Assembly (NCBI GenBank): GCA_040772685.1
Contig: JAXGXQ010000002.1
Span: 124,001-188,000, forward strand
Direction of reading: 5' to 3'
DNA length: 64,000 nucleotides
Source: JAXGXQ01 sp040772685
GTDB lineage: Bacteria; Bacillota; Clostridia; Saccharofermentanales; UBA5734
Under the pieces are notes generated by a model that searched no databases, was not told the DNA's origin, and saw only the letters and a list, made by a program, of their open reading frames with translations. Positions 17,147 to 25,330 of this stretch are shown here, piece after piece (the stretch's first letter is position 1; every line of letters begins with the position of its first letter). The translations under genes and the position numbers were made by a program.

Positions 17147-18541
17147 CTAAATATGAATTGCGTTGCCATCCACATTGCGAACAGCTTCAACCACTGCTTC
17201 TGACAGGGTGGGGTGGGCGTGAATCATGTTGGTTATATCTAACGGCAGCAGTTCAGAGCTACGGGCAAGGAGCAGTTCGTGGATTAGTTCAGTAGCTTCC
17301 GCACCGACGATATGGGCGCCGAGGATTTCACCAGTATCAGGTGCGGTAAGAATTTTTACCATACCTTCAACTTTTTCGGTTACAACTGACTTGCCAGCGC
17401 CGCGATAGGGGAAAACAGCTTTTTTGTAATCTATGCCCAACTCAAGCGCCCGCTTTTCAGAGTAGCCAAAGCTGGCAACCTGCGGTTCACAATAGGTAGC
17501 AGCTGGTATGGCCATTAGATCTACCCGCGTGGTTCCAGAGACACCGGCAATATGCTCAACCGCGATTTCCCCTTCTTTAGAAGCAACATGCGCCAGTAAC
17601 GGTGTTTTAACCACATCGCCAATTGCATAAATACCGGCCGCATCTGTCTGATAATAATCACCGAACTGAATAAATCCTCTGTCATCAATTTTGATGCCTG
17701 AATCTAATTTCATTCCTCCGCTATTGGGGGTGCGTCCAACTGAAACCAGAATTTTCTCAACCAGCAACGTCTGCTGTTTACCGTCTTTAGATTCTAAGAG
17801 CACTTCAAGGCCACCGTCAGCCTGCTTTTGGCTGAGAGCCTTGGTACCGGTATATGTCTTGATACCGCGCTTTTTGAAAGATCGCAGCAATACGTCAGCA
17901 ATTTCATCATCTTCCAGGGGCAGGAGATGATCCAGCATTTCAACCAGATGAATTTCCACGCCAAAAGCATTCATAATATGGGCGAACTCCACACCGATTG
18001 CACCCGCACCCAGAATTAGCAGGCTTTTCGGCAGCTTCTCCAACATTAATACTCCTGTTGAGGACAGAATATTTTTTTCGTCGAAGTTAAAGCCCGGAAT
18101 TTCAGTTGGCCTGGAGCCTGTCGCAATTATTATATTTTTACAGGCAACGACAGTGCCGTCTTTAAGTGTAACTGCACCGGCTTTCACATCTGTTGCTTCG
18201 CCTTCAACCCATGTGATCAGAGGCTTATTGAGCAGAAAGCGAACTCCCTTGGAAAGCTTATCGGCAGCCGCCCGTGATTTGGCAAAGACTGTACTGTAAT
18301 CGAAACCTTCCAGATCTACCTTAACGCCGATCGCTTCAAGGTCAGGTGCTGTTCTATATACCGCCGCCTGATGGATCAGCGCTTTTGATGGGATACAGCC
18401 AATATTCAAGCAGACACCGCCTGGCAGATCTTTTTCGACGATTGCCGTCTTAAGTCCAAGCTGGGCCGCACGAATTGCCGCTACATAGCCGCCGGGGCCT
18501 GAGCCGATAATGCAAATGTCATAATCAGAGTCATTGCTCAT
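17147..18541 (-). CDS. lpdA: dihydrolipoamide dehydrogenase (E3)
   Basis: E3 reoxidises the lipoyl arm of the 2-oxoacid dehydrogenase complex and passes electrons to NAD. The N-terminal FAD motif is IIGSGPGG (about residues 11-18). The redox-active disulfide is CLNIGC (44-49). The NAD-binding motif is ILGAGAIGVEF, and the catalytic His-Glu pair lies in HAHPTLSEAVVEA near the C-terminus. The ATG at 18541 has a GGAGGG site; an upstream in-frame TTG at 18565 is less likely. There is no lipoyl domain fused to the N-terminus. It is the last gene of the E1-alpha/E1-beta/E2/E3 operon. Confidence 0.95.
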   Translation of the reverse strand: MSNDSDYDICIIGSGPGGYVAAIRAAQLGLKTAIVEKDLPGGVCLNIGCIPSKALIHQAAVYRTAPDLEAIGVKVDLEGFDYSTVFAKSRAAADKLSKGVRFLLNKPLITWVEGEATDVKAGAVTLKDGTVVACKNIIIATGSRPTEIPGFNFDEKNILSSTGVLMLEKLPKSLLILGAGAIGVEFAHIMNAFGVEIHLVEMLDHLLPLEDDEIADVLLRSFKKRGIKTYTGTKALSQKQADGGLEVLLESKDGKQQTLLVEKILVSVGRTPNSGGMKLDSGIKIDDRGFIQFGDYYQTDAAGIYAIGDVVKTPLLAHVASKEGEIAVEHIAGVSGTTRVDLMAIPAATYCEPQVASFGYSEKRALELGIDYKKAVFPYRGAGKSVVTEKVEGMVKILTAPDTGEILGAHIVGAEATELIHELLLARSSELLPLDITNMIHAHPTLSEAVVEAVRNVDGNAIHI

Positions 18542-18561
18542 TTTCGAAATCCCTCCGTTGT

Positions 18562-19894
18562 TCAATAGAGTACGCGAACCGGATCTTCAATCATCTGGCG
18601 CAGGTCAGTCAGGAATTCCGCGCCGACAGCGCCGTCGATCACGCGATGATCGCAGGAAAGTGTCAAATTCATCAGGGTGCGGATTTCGATCGAGTCATCC
18701 GGTAGGACAACAGTGTCCTTACGGAATTCGCCAACAGCCAGAATAGCAGAACCCGGAGGATTAATAACGGCAGTAAATTCTTCAATTCCATACGAACCAA
18801 GACTACTGATGGTAAAAGTTGCACCGGTGTATTCATTCGGCTTAAGTGAGTTGGAGCGGGCTTTCTCAATCAGGTCCTGCAAATCCTTTTCAATCTGGAC
18901 AAGGCCTTTATTGCCGCAATTACGTATGATCGGGGTAATCAAGCCATCTTCCTGAGCAACTGCCAGCCCGATATCAATACTGCCATGCTGAATAATTGAA
19001 TCGGTAGCCCAGCTGGAATTGACAACCGGATGACGCTTCAATGCTTCGGCTGCGAATTTGATCAGGAATGTGTTGATCGAGATTTTAGTTGCTGCTTTTT
19101 CATTGAGACGTTTGCGGGAGACAAGCAGGCCATCCACTTCTACCCGAACCTTAAGATAGTAATGCGGCGCTGAAAATTTTGATTCGGAAAGCCGTTGGGC
19201 AATAACCCGCCTTTTACCGGAAACAGGAATTGATATATCACCGGGTGCAGCTTGCGGCTGAACGCCGCTGGCACGCTTGCGCAGAAACAGCAGCTGGAGT
19301 CAGCTTGACTGCTTTGGCAGCAGGTTGCTCGCCCGCCGCGATTGCTTTTTCAACATCAGCTTTGATTATCCTGCCCTCCGGGCCTGTTCCGGTCAATACC
19401 TTCAATACTGAGTTCATTATTTTCGGCCAGTTTTCGAGCCAATGGAGATGCCCTTACCATTCCGCCTTCAGCAACAGCCTTCCTGAGAACTATCCTTTTC
19501 AGCAGGTTCAGATTTCCTGTTTCAGCCGCTTGTTCAGCTAATTCGCCATCTTTGGTACCGACGCAGGCTCTTTCTTAAATTCCGAATCAGCCTTTACTTC
19601 GGTTTCAGCTGCTGGCGCAGCCGCGCCTTCTTTCAGTAAGGCTGAGATATCTTCACCTTCCTCGCCAACTATAGCTATGAGATCACCAATCGCAGCGTTG
19701 CCGCCTTCAGCGACTACCTGCTTGAGCAATACTCCGCTGGTTGAAGATTCATAATCCATCGTTGTCTTGTCTGTTTCGACCTCAGCCAGAAGATCACCTG
19801 ATTCTATCTTGTCACCTTCATTTTTCAGCCAACGCGAAATAACGCCTTCTTCCATTGTGGGCGACAAGGCAAGCATTACAAGTTTTTCTGCCAT
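18562..19894 (-). pseudogene. dihydrolipoamide acyltransferase (E2), interrupted by several frameshifts
   Basis: E2 carries the lipoyl arm and transfers the acyl group to CoA. The lipoyl domain is intact (19894 to about 19560; lipoyl lysine in ETDKTTMDYES). The peripheral-subunit-binding segment (VRASPLARKLAENNEL) and the catalytic domain (DISIPVSGKRRVIAQRLSES to the end, with SCDHRVIDGAVGAEF) are also recognisable. They lie in different frames. At least three shifts are needed, near 19549-19553, 19396-19404 and 19270-19290. A further compensating pair near 19512-19517 and 19475-19484 would restore a typical Pro/Glu/Ser linker. All lie in the linker region and several are at homopolymers. Sequence error or a recent pseudogene are both possible; neighbouring E1 and E3 are intact. 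Confidence 0.85.
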
Positions 19895-19906
19895 GACGAG
19901 ATCCTC

Positions 19907-20887
19907 CTATTGGAGATAGAGAACCGAACGCGCCGCAGCGACAACTTTGTCGACAGAAGGCTGCGCAGCCAGTTCAAGCTGATGGTTATAGGGCATGGGA
20001 ATGTCCTCAGAGGAGACTAGCTCTACTGGTGCGTCCAGCAGATCAAAACAATTCCGGGATATAAGCCAGGCAACATGCGAGCCAACACTGGCAAATGGCC
20101 AGGATTCATCAATCACAACGCAGCGGTTGGTTCGCTCGACTGAGGTATAGATGGTTGCCTCATCGAGAGGCCGGATAGACCTCAAGTCGATAACCTCAGC
20201 GTCGATTCCGGCTTTTTCTAATTCTGCAGCTGCCTGCATAACCAGACGCAGCGGCTTACCATGGGTAATTAGAGTTAAATCCTTGCCAGCGCGTTTAATG
20301 TCAGCCTGTCCGAAGGGAATCAGGTATTCTTCGTCCGGCACTTCACCTTTCCAGCCGTACATCAGTTCACCTTCCAGAAAAAGCACCGGGTTGTCGTCGC
20401 GGATCGCTGTTTTCAACATCCCTTTGGCATCGTAAGGAGTGGCAGGGGCTACTACTTTAACCCCGGGAATGTGGGCATAGATAGATTGCAGAGCCTGCGA
20501 ATGCTGAGCTGCCAGGTATTCAGCCGGCCCGTTGGGACCACGGAATACAATCGGAATTGAAAACTGCCCGCCAGACATATAACGCATTTTTGCAGCATTG
20601 CTGACAACCTGGTCATACGCTACCAGGGAGAAATTAAAGGTCATCCATTCGACAATCGGCCGTAAACCAGCCATAGCTGCCCCAATACCGACTCCAGTAA
20701 AACCTTCTTCGGTAATCGGGGTATCAACGACACGCTTAGAGCCATATTTGTCCAACAATCCCTGGCTTACTTTGTAGGCTCCGTTATATTCAGCGACTTC
20801 TTCACCGATGAGAAAAACCCGCTCATCACGCTGCATTTCTTCATCAATAGCTTGTCTGAGGGCTTCGCGGTAAGTTATTTCAGGCAT
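19907..20887 (-). CDS. pyruvate/2-oxoacid dehydrogenase E1 component, beta subunit
   Basis: E1-beta pairs with E1-alpha to decarboxylate the 2-oxoacid on thiamine diphosphate. The 326-residue length and motifs EEVAEYNGAYKVSQGL, TEEGFTGVGIGAAMAGLRPI and DLRSIRPLD fit PdhB/AcoB. The cofactor-activating Glu lies in the N-terminal domain (ITEEGF region). It sits 12 bases upstream of E2 and 61 bases downstream of E1-alpha. AcoB (acetoin dehydrogenase) cannot be excluded from sequence. Confidence 0.92.
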   Translation of the reverse strand: MPEITYREALRQAIDEEMQRDERVFLIGEEVAEYNGAYKVSQGLLDKYGSKRVVDTPITEEGFTGVGIGAAMAGLRPIVEWMTFNFSLVAYDQVVSNAAKMRYMSGGQFSIPIVFRGPNGPAEYLAAQHSQALQSIYAHIPGVKVVAPATPYDAKGMLKTAIRDDNPVLFLEGELMYGWKGEVPDEEYLIPFGQADIKRAGKDLTLITHGKPLRLVMQAAAELEKAGIDAEVIDLRSIRPLDEATIYTSVERTNRCVVIDESWPFASVGSHVAWLISRNCFDLLDAPVELVSSEDIPMPYNHQLELAAQPSVDKVVAAARSVLYLQ

Positions 20888-20948
20888 GTGACTACCTCCA
20901 GGATAACTTTTATATCATTGGCAATAACATTTAAGTCACTTTGTCTGT

Positions 20949-21929
20949 TTAAACTAAAATGTCTTCATACATAGTTTCGAGTGCCGGCTCTGGACTGTTT
21001 TCAGCAAATTCGGCTGATTCGTCTGAAATCCGGCGACATTCCGCATCCATTTCAGCATAGTCAGCCTCAGTCAGCAGATCCTTTTTCAGCATCGCCTGTT
21101 TCAGAACCAGAATTGGATCCTGCTGCCGATATTCGTCCAGCTCTTCGCGCGAGCGATACTTTGCTGGGTCGCTCATTGAGTGCCCCTTATAACGATAGGT
21201 TTTAATTTCCAGAAATATCGGCTGACCTTTACGAGCCTCTGCAACGGCTTCAGCAACAGCATCAAACACCTCAATCACATCCATGCCATTAATCTGTTTG
21301 CTTGGAATATCGTAGGCACAGCTTGTTTGAGACAGATCATCAACTGCAGAAACCCGGCGGTAGTCGGTACCCATGCCGTACTGATTATTTTCGCAGATAA
21401 AAACAATCGGCAGTTTCCAAATAGCGGCCAGGTTCATGCTTTCATGCACAGCGCCCTGGTGGATTGCTCCGTCTCCAAAGTAGCAAAGAACAACACCGTC
21501 TTCCTCGTTATATTGGATTTTGAATGCGACACCGGTAGCCAAAGGAACATGACCGCCGACAATGCCATGACCGCCATACATATGGCGTTCGACATCGAAT
21601 AAATGCATTGAACCGCCCTTGCCGCGTGAACAACCGGTCGCTTTACCGTAAAGCTCCGCCATAATTACGTTTGCTTCCATACCGCAGGCCAGGGCATGTC
21701 CATGATCGCGATAAGCTGTAATCACGTAATCCTTACTTAGGTCGAGCGCAGCGATTGAGCCGACAGCGATTGCTTCCTGGCCGATATATAAATGACAAAA
21801 ACCGCCGATTTTCTGCAAGCCGTACATTTGAGCTGATTTTTCCTCAAAGCGGCGGATCAACAACATTTCCCGCAAAAGCTTAAAAAGGAATTCTTTTTCA
21901 AACTGATCGACGTGAGACGCGTTTCTCAT
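20949..21929 (-). CDS. pyruvate/2-oxoacid dehydrogenase E1 component, alpha subunit
   Basis: This subunit binds thiamine diphosphate; the motif starts at GDGAIHQG (about residues 152-159) and ends at ENN (180-182). Other conserved segments are RRFEEKSAQMYGLQKIGGF, TAYRDHGHAL and RYKGHSMSDPAKYR, the phosphorylation-loop region of PdhA/AcoA. The 326-residue length is usual. Its ATG overlaps the stop of the PNPOx-like gene by four bases (ATGA), so the two are translationally coupled. Pyruvate is the default substrate, acetoin an alternative. Confidence 0.92.
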   Translation of the reverse strand: MRNASHVDQFEKEFLFKLLREMLLIRRFEEKSAQMYGLQKIGGFCHLYIGQEAIAVGSIAALDLSKDYVITAYRDHGHALACGMEANVIMAELYGKATGCSRGKGGSMHLFDVERHMYGGHGIVGGHVPLATGVAFKIQYNEEDGVVLCYFGDGAIHQGAVHESMNLAAIWKLPIVFICENNQYGMGTDYRRVSAVDDLSQTSCAYDIPSKQINGMDVIEVFDAVAEAVAEARKGQPIFLEIKTYRYKGHSMSDPAKYRSREELDEYRQQDPILVLKQAMLKKDLLTEADYAEMDAECRRISDESAEFAENSPEPALETMYEDILV

Positions 21930-22384
21930 ACCTGTTCACCTTTCTGGCGGAAATCGACCACTTCTTTAATATTTTTAAGTGGTACAGACCAACCGGCTTC
22001 TTCTATCACGGTTTCCAGAATCACAAAATCAGTGCTGTCCGGGTTCTGATTCCAGAAGACCGTCAGGCGATGGCCGATCGCTTCCATAATTTGAGCTTTA
22101 AGTGAAGGATTGTCGACGATATTCATCCCGCCGCGAACATTGATTACCTGGTCAAGAGCCCGGGTCTGGATCAGCCACTCTACTTGATTATTGGCATCAA
22201 GCTGGAGAATTTTGGGGAAATGCGGCGAGGTGACCGCAAAGATAGTATTTGGCCAGCGCGGCAACACTAGAGGTGTCATCCAACGGGCATGCGGCCTGCC
22301 TTGAGCATCAACCGATGCAAGTACGCCTGCTTTGGCGTCATCGAGCAGGGCTTCAATCTTCCTCATCATTTCTTGCTGGGTCAT
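21926..22384 (-). CDS. pyridoxamine 5'-phosphate oxidase-like flavin-binding protein
   Basis: The 152-residue protein has the split-barrel fold of small PNPOx-like proteins: GVLASVDAQGRPHARWMTPLV near the start and FAVTSPHFPKILQL in the middle. These proteins bind FMN, F420 or haem; no specific substrate can be assigned. The ATG at 22384 follows AAGGAG. It overlaps E1-alpha by four bases and heads the dehydrogenase operon, suggesting a linked redox role. An inverted repeat lies just upstream at 22408-22436. Confidence 0.75.
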   Translation of the reverse strand: MTQQEMMRKIEALLDDAKAGVLASVDAQGRPHARWMTPLVLPRWPNTIFAVTSPHFPKILQLDANNQVEWLIQTRALDQVINVRGGMNIVDNPSLKAQIMEAIGHRLTVFWNQNPDSTDFVILETVIEEAGWSVPLKNIKEVVDFRQKGEQV

Positions 22385-22407
22385 GGATGCTTCTCCTTAT
22401 TTTTTCT

Positions 22408-22436
22408 GAACAGGAAAAAATCATCGGATCCTGTTC
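22408..22436. repeat. inverted repeat upstream of the dehydrogenase operon
   Basis: GAACAGGA (22408-22415) and TCCTGTTC (22429-22436) form 8-bp arms with a 13-base spacer, ending 24 bases before the PNPOx-like ATG. It could be an operator or a leader hairpin. No promoter is obvious next to it. Confidence 0.4.
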
Positions 22437-22636
22437 TGTTTTCACTAAAACGGACCTTCCATGATTGCAGGTTTGATTGGGGTGTTAGATTTATTTTGTT
22501 TCAGTTTATCATGCCAGCAGACTCAGATTTGTGACGAATCCATTAACACCGGCCTATTTGCGCCAAAAAGCAGTGTAATCTTTCTTATCCTCTATATTAA
22601 ATCGGATAATTTTCTCCAACAAAGCGTACTCAACCT

Positions 22637-22655
22637 CACATTCCCAGGGAATGTG
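22637..22655. repeat. 19-bp palindrome at the end of the ImmA locus
   Basis: CACATTCCC and GGGAATGTG flank a single central base. It starts a few bases beyond the stop of the small gene at 22658. No T run follows on either strand, so it is not a normal terminator; a protein-binding site or mRNA 3' hairpin is possible. Confidence 0.4.
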
Positions 22656-22657
22656 GA

Positions 22658-22924
22658 CTATCGTTCAATAAACCATCTGCCCAGATTAGGGTCGCCAATA
22701 TCCGTGCTTTTTTCAAAAAAAAGATAAATCTGTTTGCCTTGCACTTGAATAATGTAACGGTCGCCCTGACCGCCGGCTTTATGCGCGGCCGCCGGCCGGA
22801 CATCGAGCACCTTGTCGATATTGATCTCCCGACCGTCTTCCCAGCGCAAGCGCTGAGGCATGAGCCTGCCATCTTCAGTGAAAGCGGCTAAAACTGCCAC
22901 ATAAACCTTTGCTGAAGCTGCCAT
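22658..22924 (-). CDS. small hypothetical protein of the XRE-ImmA locus
   Basis: This 88-residue protein is not assigned to a named family by me. It is predicted soluble, with a short beta-rich pattern (VYVAVLAAFTEDG, RLRWEDGREINIDKVLDVRPA, RYIIQVQGKQIYLFFEK). It starts 2 bases after the ImmA stop and so belongs to the XRE-ImmA transcript. Its position opposite a Y-family polymerase gene suggests a role in that damage-response unit, by context only. The ATG at 22924 gives a better start than an in-frame alternative in the other shadow frame. Confidence 0.65.
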   Translation of the reverse strand: MAASAKVYVAVLAAFTEDGRLMPQRLRWEDGREINIDKVLDVRPAAAHKAGGQGDRYIIQVQGKQIYLFFEKSTDIGDPNLGRWFIER

Positions 22925-22926
22925 TT

Positions 22927-23469
22927 TTATTCGTCACTCCGTTCTGATATATGTTTAAGAAAATCGCTCTTAGCCTGAATGGGTGATTCCAGCTGCCAGC
23001 CTTTGCGTTTCAGAATTCTGAATTTAAAATCCAGCAGCTCCGGCGGCACCGCCAGCTCCTTGGCCACGGAAAAGAAAAAGGTATCCTTGCTGAGCCGTTC
23101 GCGTACAACGGTATCTTCCAGCAGATACTCAGCCGCAAACAGATTCGCCTCATACTCAAACTGTGACGATGTATCGTAAAGCGCGAAGTCATGAAACGCC
23201 CGCATTTTAGCTGCGGCCTGATGTAAAACGGCATGGCCGATTTCGTGCGCCAGAATGATGCGCTGCACCATTTCCGGCAAATCGCTGTTGATCGTAATAT
23301 GCTTCTGCCTGGATTGGTACAGAAAAAAGCCCTTGCACGCTTTAGGAGATTTCCCCAGAGGATGCTCATCCACAAAGATTCCCATGGCCTGCGCCAGCTT
23401 CCAGGGGTCCGGTTCAGCATATTTGCGCATTAAGCGTTCGACTTCCCGACAAATAGCCTCAATGGTCAT
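22927..23469 (-). CDS. ImmA/IrrE-family metallopeptidase
   Basis: This zinc peptidase probably cleaves or inactivates the XRE repressor encoded just upstream, as ImmA does to ImmR in ICEBs1 and IrrE/PprI does to DdrO in Deinococcus. The HEIGH zinc motif is at residues 75-79, and the third ligand is probably the Glu in the EYEANLFAAEYLL helix (about residue 107). The 180-residue length fits. Its ATG directly abuts the TAA of the repressor gene with no gap, so translation is coupled. The C-terminus is short and without a further domain. Confidence 0.88.
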   Translation of the reverse strand: MTIEAICREVERLMRKYAEPDPWKLAQAMGIFVDEHPLGKSPKACKGFFLYQSRQKHITINSDLPEMVQRIILAHEIGHAVLHQAAAKMRAFHDFALYDTSSQFEYEANLFAAEYLLEDTVVRERLSKDTFFFSVAKELAVPPELLDFKFRILKRKGWQLESPIQAKSDFLKHISERSDE

Positions 23470-23913
23470 TTATTCATCCTCGGCGGTTCTGGTGCGCCCA
23501 TAGATTCTGCGGGCTTCTTCCTTACTACGCAGATACGCTTTCATCACAGCCTCAAAAAAGGCATCTTTCGCTTCCTGATCCAGCCCGCCGCCGGCAAACA
23601 GTGCCATGTTCTGCTCCAGCAGTGCGTCCATTTCCCGGGCTGCACCGGCGCCGAGCCGCTCGCGCGCTTCTTCAACATAAGGTGCTTTTTCCAGACCGTA
23701 TTTTGGCTCAGTAATATCATCGTTCAATAAGTAATCAATTGATACCTGAAGCACATCGGCCAGCCGCCGCGCCACGTTGCCGCGTGGTTTGGTGTCGGTG
23801 GTTTCATAAGCGGCAATCGAGCGCTTCGACACTCCTACAAGCTCGGCCAGCTGCTGCTGGTTCAGTTTCAGTGCTTCCCGGGAATCCCTGACCTTCTCTG
23901 AGAAAGTCTTCAT
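23470..23913 (-). CDS. XRE-family repressor paired with ImmA
   Basis: The N-terminal 62 residues are a Cro/C1-type helix-turn-helix (LNQQQLAELVGVSKRSIAAYE at about 17-37, then LADVLQVSIDYLL). A C-terminal segment of about 80 residues follows (EEARERLGAGAAREMDALL), possibly the dimerisation or cleavage region. The ATG at 23913 has a perfect AGGAGG site. It is divergent from the polymerase gene across a 172-base region holding several AACTTCAT half-sites, so it probably represses both itself and the polymerase, with release by the adjacent ImmA peptidase. Confidence 0.87.
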   Translation of the reverse strand: MKTFSEKVRDSREALKLNQQQLAELVGVSKRSIAAYETTDTKPRGNVARRLADVLQVSIDYLLNDDITEPKYGLEKAPYVEEARERLGAGAAREMDALLEQNMALFAGGGLDQEAKDAFFEAVMKAYLRSKEEARRIYGRTRTAEDE

Positions 23914-23947
23914 CTAAATTTCCTCCTATAATGAATTCAACCTCTCT

Positions 23948-24031
23948 AACTTCATCGATATATTGCCAAAACTTCATCAAAGTGCTAAGCTGTTGCTGAA
24001 GTTAACTTCATTATGAAGCGGCAAACTTCAT
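23948..24031. promoter_or_regulatory. operator array (AACTTCAT half-sites) between XRE and polymerase genes
   Basis: AACTTCAT occurs at 23948-23955, 23970-23977, 24004-24011 and 24024-24031. Inverted copies lie at 23997-24003 (TGAAGTT) and 24013-24018 (ATGAAG). Together, 23997-24010 forms a perfect 14-bp palindrome, TGAAGTTAACTTCA. I infer these are XRE-binding sites covering both divergent promoters. No LexA-type box was seen. Confidence 0.75.
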
Positions 24032-24085
24032 CTGTCAACATACGTGCACGACTATATTTTTGCAAGAAAGGTAAGGAAGGAGCAT

Positions 24086-25330
24086 ATGGCTGAGGACAGG
24101 GCGATTCTTCATTCAGATTTAAATGCTTTTTACGCTTCGGTTGAAATCATGCTCAATCCAGAGCTGCGCGGCAAGGCAATCGCAGTCTGCGGCTCAAGCG
24201 CGGACCGTCACGGCATTGTGCTCGCTAAATCGGAAAAAGCCAAAAAAGCCGGCATAAAAACCGGCATGGTTAACTGGGAAGCCAGGCAAAAGTGCCCGGA
24301 TTTGATAATGGTGCCGCCGCAATATGAGCAGTACTTGAAGTATTCAAAGCTGACGCGGGCGATTTACCAGCGCTACACTGACCAGGTGGAGCCATACGGC
24401 ATGGACGAATGCTGGCTCGATGTCACTGGCAGTCAGGCGGTAAAGGGGCATGCGGCTGTGATGGCTCAGCGGATCCGCCGGAGTGTGCGGGAAGAACTGG
24501 GGCTGACTGTGAGCATAGGAGTGTCTTTTAATAAAATTTTTGCCAAACTGGGCAGTGACATGAAAAAACCGGATGCCGTAACCATTATAACCCGAGCTAA
24601 TTTCAAGGAAAAAATCTGGCCGCTGCCGGCTTGTGAGCTTTTTTACGTTGGCCGGGCCACAGGCAGAAAACTGAGCCGTTTCGGGGTACGCACAATTGGC
24701 GATCTGGCCCGCCTGCCACTGGAGTTTTTGCGGTCCAGCCTGGGGAAAAACGGCGAAATGCTGTGGCTTTTTGCCAACGGCGAAGACCAGTCGCGGGTCA
24801 TGGTCAGCGATTTTTATTCGCCGATAAAATCAGTTGGCCATGGCACTACCTGTATCTCCGACTTGGAGAACAATGAAGAAATCTGGAAAATTATGCTGTA
24901 TCTGACTCAAGATGTCAGCCACCGCTTGCGAGTGCATGAAATGATGGCCAAAGGTGTTCAGATCAGTGTCAAGGACAACACTCTGGCTTGTCGGCAGTTC
25001 CAGATGCAACTGCCAATGGCAACCCAAAGTCCGATGGAGATTGCCCTGGCCGCGTACGAGCTGTTCGTAAACAACTACTGCTGGCACACCTTCGTCCGCG
25101 CAATTACAGTACGCGCCATCTATCTTGAGCCAAAATGCCTGCCGCGGCAGCTGGTTCTGTTCGACGATGCTGTGCGCCGGGAGAAACTGGAAAGGCTCGA
25201 TGACACAATCGACACCATTCGCGGCCGCTTTGGAGAATGGTCTGTCTACTCGGCCCGGCTGGCGGGCAAACTGAAAGCGGCCGGTGACGGCTGCGAAAAG
25301 GTGACTATGCCGGGGGTGATGTATGTTTAG
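24086..25330 (+). CDS. Y-family translesion DNA polymerase (DinB/UmuC-like)
   Basis: The protein copies past damaged bases. Catalytic metal ligands are Asp11 in HSDLNAFYASVE and Asp107-Glu108 in YGMDECWLD; the usual SIDE motif is GMDE here. The thumb and little-finger regions follow (SIGVSFNKIFAKLGSDMKKP; HhH-like GVRTIGDLARLPLE). I chose the ATG at 24086 because AAGGAAGGAG lies just before it; a GTG at 24044 would add 14 unlikely residues. The length is 414 residues. It is divergent from the XRE-ImmA genes, which suggests damage-inducible control. Its end overlaps the convergent cysteine-rich gene by 4 bases. Confidence 0.92.
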   Translation: MAEDRAILHSDLNAFYASVEIMLNPELRGKAIAVCGSSADRHGIVLAKSEKAKKAGIKTGMVNWEARQKCPDLIMVPPQYEQYLKYSKLTRAIYQRYTDQVEPYGMDECWLDVTGSQAVKGHAAVMAQRIRRSVREELGLTVSIGVSFNKIFAKLGSDMKKPDAVTIITRANFKEKIWPLPACELFYVGRATGRKLSRFGVRTIGDLARLPLEFLRSSLGKNGEMLWLFANGEDQSRVMVSDFYSPIKSVGHGTTCISDLENNEEIWKIMLYLTQDVSHRLRVHEMMAKGVQISVKDNTLACRQFQMQLPMATQSPMEIALAAYELFVNNYCWHTFVRAITVRAIYLEPKCLPRQLVLFDDAVRREKLERLDDTIDTIRGRFGEWSVYSARLAGKLKAAGDGCEKVTMPGVMYV

